Shown one piece after another: positions 63,771 to 64,000 of a stretch of DNA of 64,000 nucleotides; position 1 is the stretch's first letter, and each line of letters begins with the position of its first letter. The position numbers and the translations under genes were made by a program. Origin of the DNA: Diadophis punctatus similis (Eukaryota > Chordata > Lepidosauria > Squamata > Dipsadidae); the NCBI GenBank assembly GCA_023053685.1, contig JALIGW010000219.1, positions 90,001 to 154,000 of the forward strand, in the 5' to 3' direction. The notes beneath the pieces were generated by a model. That model was not told where the DNA came from. It saw only the letters and a program-made list of their open reading frames with translations, and did no database searches.

Positions 63771-64000
63771 GCCTAGACATACCCAATTCCAGCAACCATT
63801 CTTCATATGTTTTAGCCTCCAACCCCCAATCATCTTTCTAGAGTCTCAACATCTTTTTTTGTATTATGGCAACCAAAAATGGATGCAGTATTCCAAGTGT
63901 GACCTTACCAAGGCATTATAAAGTGGGACTAACACTTCATGTGATCTTGATACTATCCCTCTATTAATGCAGCCTAGGATGGCATTGACTTTTGGGGCAG

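Larger units (their letters stand above)
62813..64000 (-). mobile_element. CR1 LINE with two SINE insertions (runs off window)
   Basis: CR1 pieces at 62813-62892, 63153-63433 and 63771-64000 follow each other in CR1 order on the minus strand, from the terminal motif to the 'PKVNAILGCINRG'-type region at the window end. Each gap holds a SINE. Confidence 0.85.

Overview
The window reads as intergenic or intronic DNA from a squamate reptile, most likely a snake. The evidence is abundant CR1-type LINE fragments, L2- and L1-type LINEs, tRNA-derived Sauria-type SINEs, Penelope-like repeats, many non-autonomous hAT-like elements, and long (ATTCT)n/(AATAG)n microsatellites that run directly off LINE 3' ends. 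I found no host protein-coding exon, rRNA gene or functional tRNA gene that I can support. Almost all long open frames are transposon remnants, simple-repeat translations or shadows on the opposite strand.

Layout. 1-9.4 kb: CR1 3' ends, dispersed elements, two SINEs joined by a (TTCC)n tract, hAT-like elements (including a three-element nest at 6.5-7.6 kb), a (TAAAA)n tract and a 5S rRNA-like fragment. 9.5-12.8 kb: a minus-strand CR1 split by a SINE, by an L1 that itself contains an L2, and by a small palindromic element. 13.7-15 kb: mostly unique sequence ending in a polypyrimidine tract. 15.4-17.3 kb: the best preserved L2 reverse-transcriptase remnant. 18-23.4 kb: hAT-like elements, CR1 copies, a perfect-looking hairpin, an 850-bp ATTCT array and a CR1/L3-like LINE. 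24.8-25.5 kb: a solo LTR inside a hAT-like element. 28.3-30.6 kb: a tandem Penelope-like array inserted in a dispersed element with a 15-bp target duplication, followed by a solo LTR. 33-36.7 kb: two hAT-like elements whose interiors are CpG-rich inverted repeats. 36.8 kb: a solo LTR. 39-43 kb: Penelope-like remnants and a 2.9-kb inverted structure. 43.3-46.9 kb: TA-flanked elements, one with a 58-bp minisatellite. 47.3-50.2 kb: one CR1 holding a SINE, an LTR (with an L2 inside it) and a hAT-like element. 50.5-64 kb: more hAT-like elements, a broken mariner, CR1 copies and SINEs.

The elements do not form a pathway. What ties them together is insertion history: target-site duplications flank many of them, so much of the window can be ordered in time. 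LINEs supply reverse transcriptase remnants, SINEs probably borrowed LINE 3' ends, LINE tails seeded microsatellites, and small DNA elements landed repeatedly in CR1 sequence. Element names rest on my reading of motifs and recollection of repeat families; no database search was possible. Edges without a stated target duplication are approximate.
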